Shown: positions 61,528 to 64,000 of the stretch, in pieces
Position numbering within the stretch: position 1 is the first letter of the stretch
Layout of the letters: the number at the start of each line of letters is the position of its first letter
Source: Oenanthe sinensis
Taxonomy: Eukaryota > Streptophyta > Magnoliopsida > Apiales > Apiaceae
Direction of reading: 5' to 3'
Assembly (NCBI GenBank): GCA_028671895.1
Contig: CM053802.1
Span: 18,731,631 to 18,795,630, forward strand
DNA length: 64,000 nucleotides
Made by a program: the position numbers and the translations under genes
The notes under the pieces: generated by a model
Told to the model about the DNA's origin: nothing
What the model saw: only the letters and a program-made list of their open reading frames with translations
Databases searched by the model: none

Positions 61528-62384
61528 GCACACGGGATTGACCATATGTCATGAGTGTGGATATGATAGATTTTAAATATTATGTATAATTTATAGATAT
61601 GGGCTAAATTCCGAGGATGAAGAAGTATTTAGCTAACAGGAGTAAGGATTGAAGTTGAAAAATTATTGATATTATGTAAAAGGTAGTACCACATTATTAT
61701 TTTAGGAGTACGTTGGAGATGTATGCTCTTAGAAAATCGGAATTATAAATCCGGATAAGGTCTTATATGGGGTTACATACTTTTATCCTATAGTGATTAA
61801 ATTTTTTAATGATCACGTAAATATTTGTATGATGATTTGTTTGAAAAATATATTTTATTTAATTCTGCGATCTTTTTAACTTGCAAGTTAATAATGACTT
61901 CAGTGATACATTCATTATTTAATTATATTGAAATGTATACTTGAAGTTAAAGGAGAATAAATAAGCATAAAATATTTAAATTACAAGTTATGCTTAATTT
62001 AATTACCCACTTTTAATTGATATTAACTTAAATGGCGAATTAACTCTTTAATACAATATTAAAATTAAAATAGGCGCACGGTATTAATCAAAGTTATCCA
62101 ATATCGTCTGTCAACTCGATATTTCTCTGACCGACTTATGAATTAACCCGATTGTATGTATATTAACATCTGAAATATTATTTCAAAAATAAAACGAATT
62201 CATGCTCATCGAACCGACTTGGTAGTCCTTGTCACCAGCCGAAAGATTAAGAAAGGAATAAATAAGAGTGCGTTACCTAACTGGACAAGCATTACGTCTC
62301 ATACTTATCCCTCACTTAAAGTCGGTAACCGTTAAATAATTGACATGTGTCAATTTACAGATGGAACACAAAGCAAAGCACGAG
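61523..62384. other. Spacer upstream of the small ORF
   Basis: No gene is recognised. Its right end would be the promoter of the small ORF at 62590. Confidence 0.45.
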
Positions 62385-62394
62385 TATATAAATA
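62385..62394 (+). promoter_or_regulatory. Possible TATA box of the small peptide gene
   Basis: TATATAAATA at 62385-62394, about 195 bases upstream of the ATG at 62590, so the leader would be about 165 bases. Confidence 0.45.
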
Positions 62395-62589
62395 CGTACA
62401 CCGTAGTCAGATGTTACCAATGCACTAGCACTCCAAAGTCATCAAACGACCACCATTATAAATACATTATTATTTATATTCATTCGTTGTTATTCGAACA
62501 CCCCCTCTTCTCCAAAAATCTTAGTTTTGATAAATACATACACACACATATAAGTAAATTATATAGTGAAGAAGAAAGCGGGGGGATCT

Positions 62590-62718
62590 ATGGGTAGCTT
62601 TGGGAATCAAGTGAAGCAAAGAGCTAGGGAGGTGAAGCACTTTTTTAACAAAGGAGTGAGAGTTATGAGTAACTCATGCAGGAAAGGCTGGTACAAGGTC
62701 AAACATATCAGATCTTAA
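62590..62718 (+). CDS. Possible 42-residue basic peptide, function unknown
   Basis: An open frame of 42 codons plus stop reads MGSFGNQVKQRAREVKHFFN and ends CRKGWYKVKHIRS. It has at least twelve Lys/Arg, one Cys and no signal peptide. Residues about 5-27 could form an amphipathic basic helix. A TATA box, a leader with no earlier ATG-stop pattern that I checked fully, and non-AT-rich codon use support it as a real short gene. It resembles small basic plant peptides in general, but it does not carry the DVL/ROTUNDIFOLIA core motif. It could also be chance. Confidence 0.45.
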   Translation: MGSFGNQVKQRAREVKHFFNKGVRVMSNSCRKGWYKVKHIRS

Positions 62719-63230
62719 TTAGCCGTTTTAACCATCTTATAATCATGTACTTAGATTCATCTTGCTTTTGGTTGGGTTTATCTTTGTACTTAATTACTAC
62801 TACTACATATGTATTATTCTAAATCAGCAGTCCTGTGTAGGCTGTTCGATTCTTTTATGTATATGTTCGATGGACTTGAGATTTGTTCAGGGTTTTTCTT
62901 TGTATTTGCGAATCTTGATGTTTTCTTCATTTTAAGTTTAAGACTATCTGGACACATATTTTATCCAATTCTCTTTGTTTTTTTAGCTAATTTGTTTATA
63001 TATTTTATAAATAATAAGAGGTGGAGGCTAGCTCCACCCCGCCTCCAACGGAGGAAATCTACAAGAGTTACAACGAAACAAGCTCATAGAGCAGGTTCAA
63101 AGATACTAGCATTGTTCAAACATATCAAAGATAAAAACTAACTTGACAGAAAGTTGAACATTTTTGGAAATTCTTCTGTGCTTTGGCGCATGTCAATAGA
63201 CAAAGCGATCATCGTTCACACTGGGCAATT
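62719..63230. other. Spacer with an unassigned open frame
   Basis: A 110-codon frame at 62809-63141 (+) is hydrophobic at first and basic at the end (RWRLAPPRLQRRKSTRVTTK). It has no family resemblance I can name and may be 3' UTR or chance. Confidence 0.3.
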
Positions 63231-63239
63231 CAACAACTA

Positions 63240-63997
63240 TTACCCTTGTTGCTGTCTAGTTAGCTTCATGGATCGAGAAGACTTGATCATTTTCATTTGA
63301 ATCTGCATTGGAATGTTCAACATGGGAAGACACCATTTGTTTGCCTGCTGCTTTGTCGATGTTCTTGTTATTGTCCTTGCCCCTCGTGTGATTAGTGAGT
63401 ACTTCAACATCTCCTGTATCAAGTTTCATCTTGTTGCTGCTTGGTTGCTTGCCCACCTGCTTCAACCGTGAGGAGTTAGTCTTGGATGGAGTGTTCTTCG
63501 TTCTTCCCCTATGCTACAATCCTCGGTTGCCATCATGTGCGTCCACTAGTGAAGCAATCCCCATGTCTATAACACAATCATCCTCAATGCCATCCAGCGT
63601 TGTCAATGAAACTTGCAGAAGCACTAACTTATTTAGACACAACTCTTTCATGGGTTTCCTAGTTCCATAGAAACCGATTTTCAACAAACAACCATAGTTG
63701 GGTAGAGAATGAATGCTAACAAAAAAAATTAATTCCTTACAGTCGTATTCTTTTTTCATGAAAGAATATAAAGCCAACAATCAAGCGAAGTATCTCTACA
63801 ACCATGTTATTCCATTTGTAAGAGCAAGTTGAGTGTTTAGAGAGAGAGTACATGGGATAGTGCACAGTAACCATAATCACGGAATCAAAAGGCAACACAT
63901 AGCTAAGCTTATGATCCACAACACAAATTTTCACAAAAACCATGTTATCAACCAAATGCTCTTCTTTACCATAAGCTTCATAAGTAAGTCGGGGCAT
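63240..63997 (-). pseudogene. Unrecognised coding remnant, possibly transposon-derived
   Basis: Overlapping minus-strand frames form a broken series running off the window. From the right: MPRLTYEAYGKEEHLVDNMV and following (63737-63997). Next comes SLPNYGCLLKIGFYGTRKPM through DDCVIDMGIASLVDAHDG (63514-63780). Last is a polar stretch with GDVEVLTNHTRGKDNNKN and SNADSNENDQV (63256-63465). Stops and frame changes separate them. The order (short folded N-terminal domain, then acidic polar linker) is like the N-terminal region of plant MuDR-type transposases, but I cannot confirm that. Confidence 0.3.
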
Positions 63998-64000
63998 GGT

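Overview
The window is nuclear DNA of a flowering plant, very probably a eudicot. The genes have GT-AG introns and belong to land-plant families: a SCAMP, a STRUBBELIG-family receptor kinase, a stomatal EPF1-type peptide, an ACD6/ITN1-type ankyrin-PGG protein and a beta-expansin. The spacers are strongly AT-rich and full of plant transposon debris. The species cannot be fixed from the sequence alone. All gene models were joined by hand from splice signals and reading phase; nothing was aligned to a database.

Layout. 1-2467: decayed Ty1/copia element, with the end of a different LTR inside it. 2529-3122: long fold-back MITE. 3323-5295 (-): first five exons of a SCAMP. 7030-7400: LINE RNase H remnant. 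8290-15315 (-): complete 16-exon SRF receptor kinase. 16608-21090: nested stack in which a solo LTR is split by a 3.1-kb Gypsy-like solo LTR and by a SINE. 21.2-25.3 kb: MITE-rich spacer. 25298-26247: Pack-MULE with perfect 9-bp target duplication carrying the first exon of a CASP-like gene. 29.4-30.66 kb (-): LINE RNase H remnant split by a 773-bp solo LTR. 32182-33021 (+): acylated, basic MGCC protein. 33486-33948: MULE-type MITE. 37654-41162 (-): two-exon single-pass membrane protein with a 3-kb intron. 45490-45995 (-): EPF1. 48671-54566 (+): ankyrin-PGG protein with an internal 4 x 63-bp repeat and a duplicated promoter. 55775-57392 (-): beta-expansin. 60782-61480: second copy of a MITE found also in the ankyrin gene's third intron, both inserted in (TA)n. 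62590-62718 (+): possible 42-residue basic peptide gene. 63.2-64.0 kb: unrecognised, probably transposon-derived coding debris.

The genes do not form a pathway or cluster; they look like ordinary neighbours on a gene-poor arm. EPF1 (stomatal spacing), SRF (cell-surface signalling), expansin (wall loosening) and SCAMP (membrane traffic) are all cell-surface related, but this is probably coincidence. The most informative content is structural: several insertions can be dated relative to each other by nesting, four have matching 5-, 8- or 9-bp target duplications, two MITE copies share a TA-microsatellite target, and one transposon has captured a host exon.
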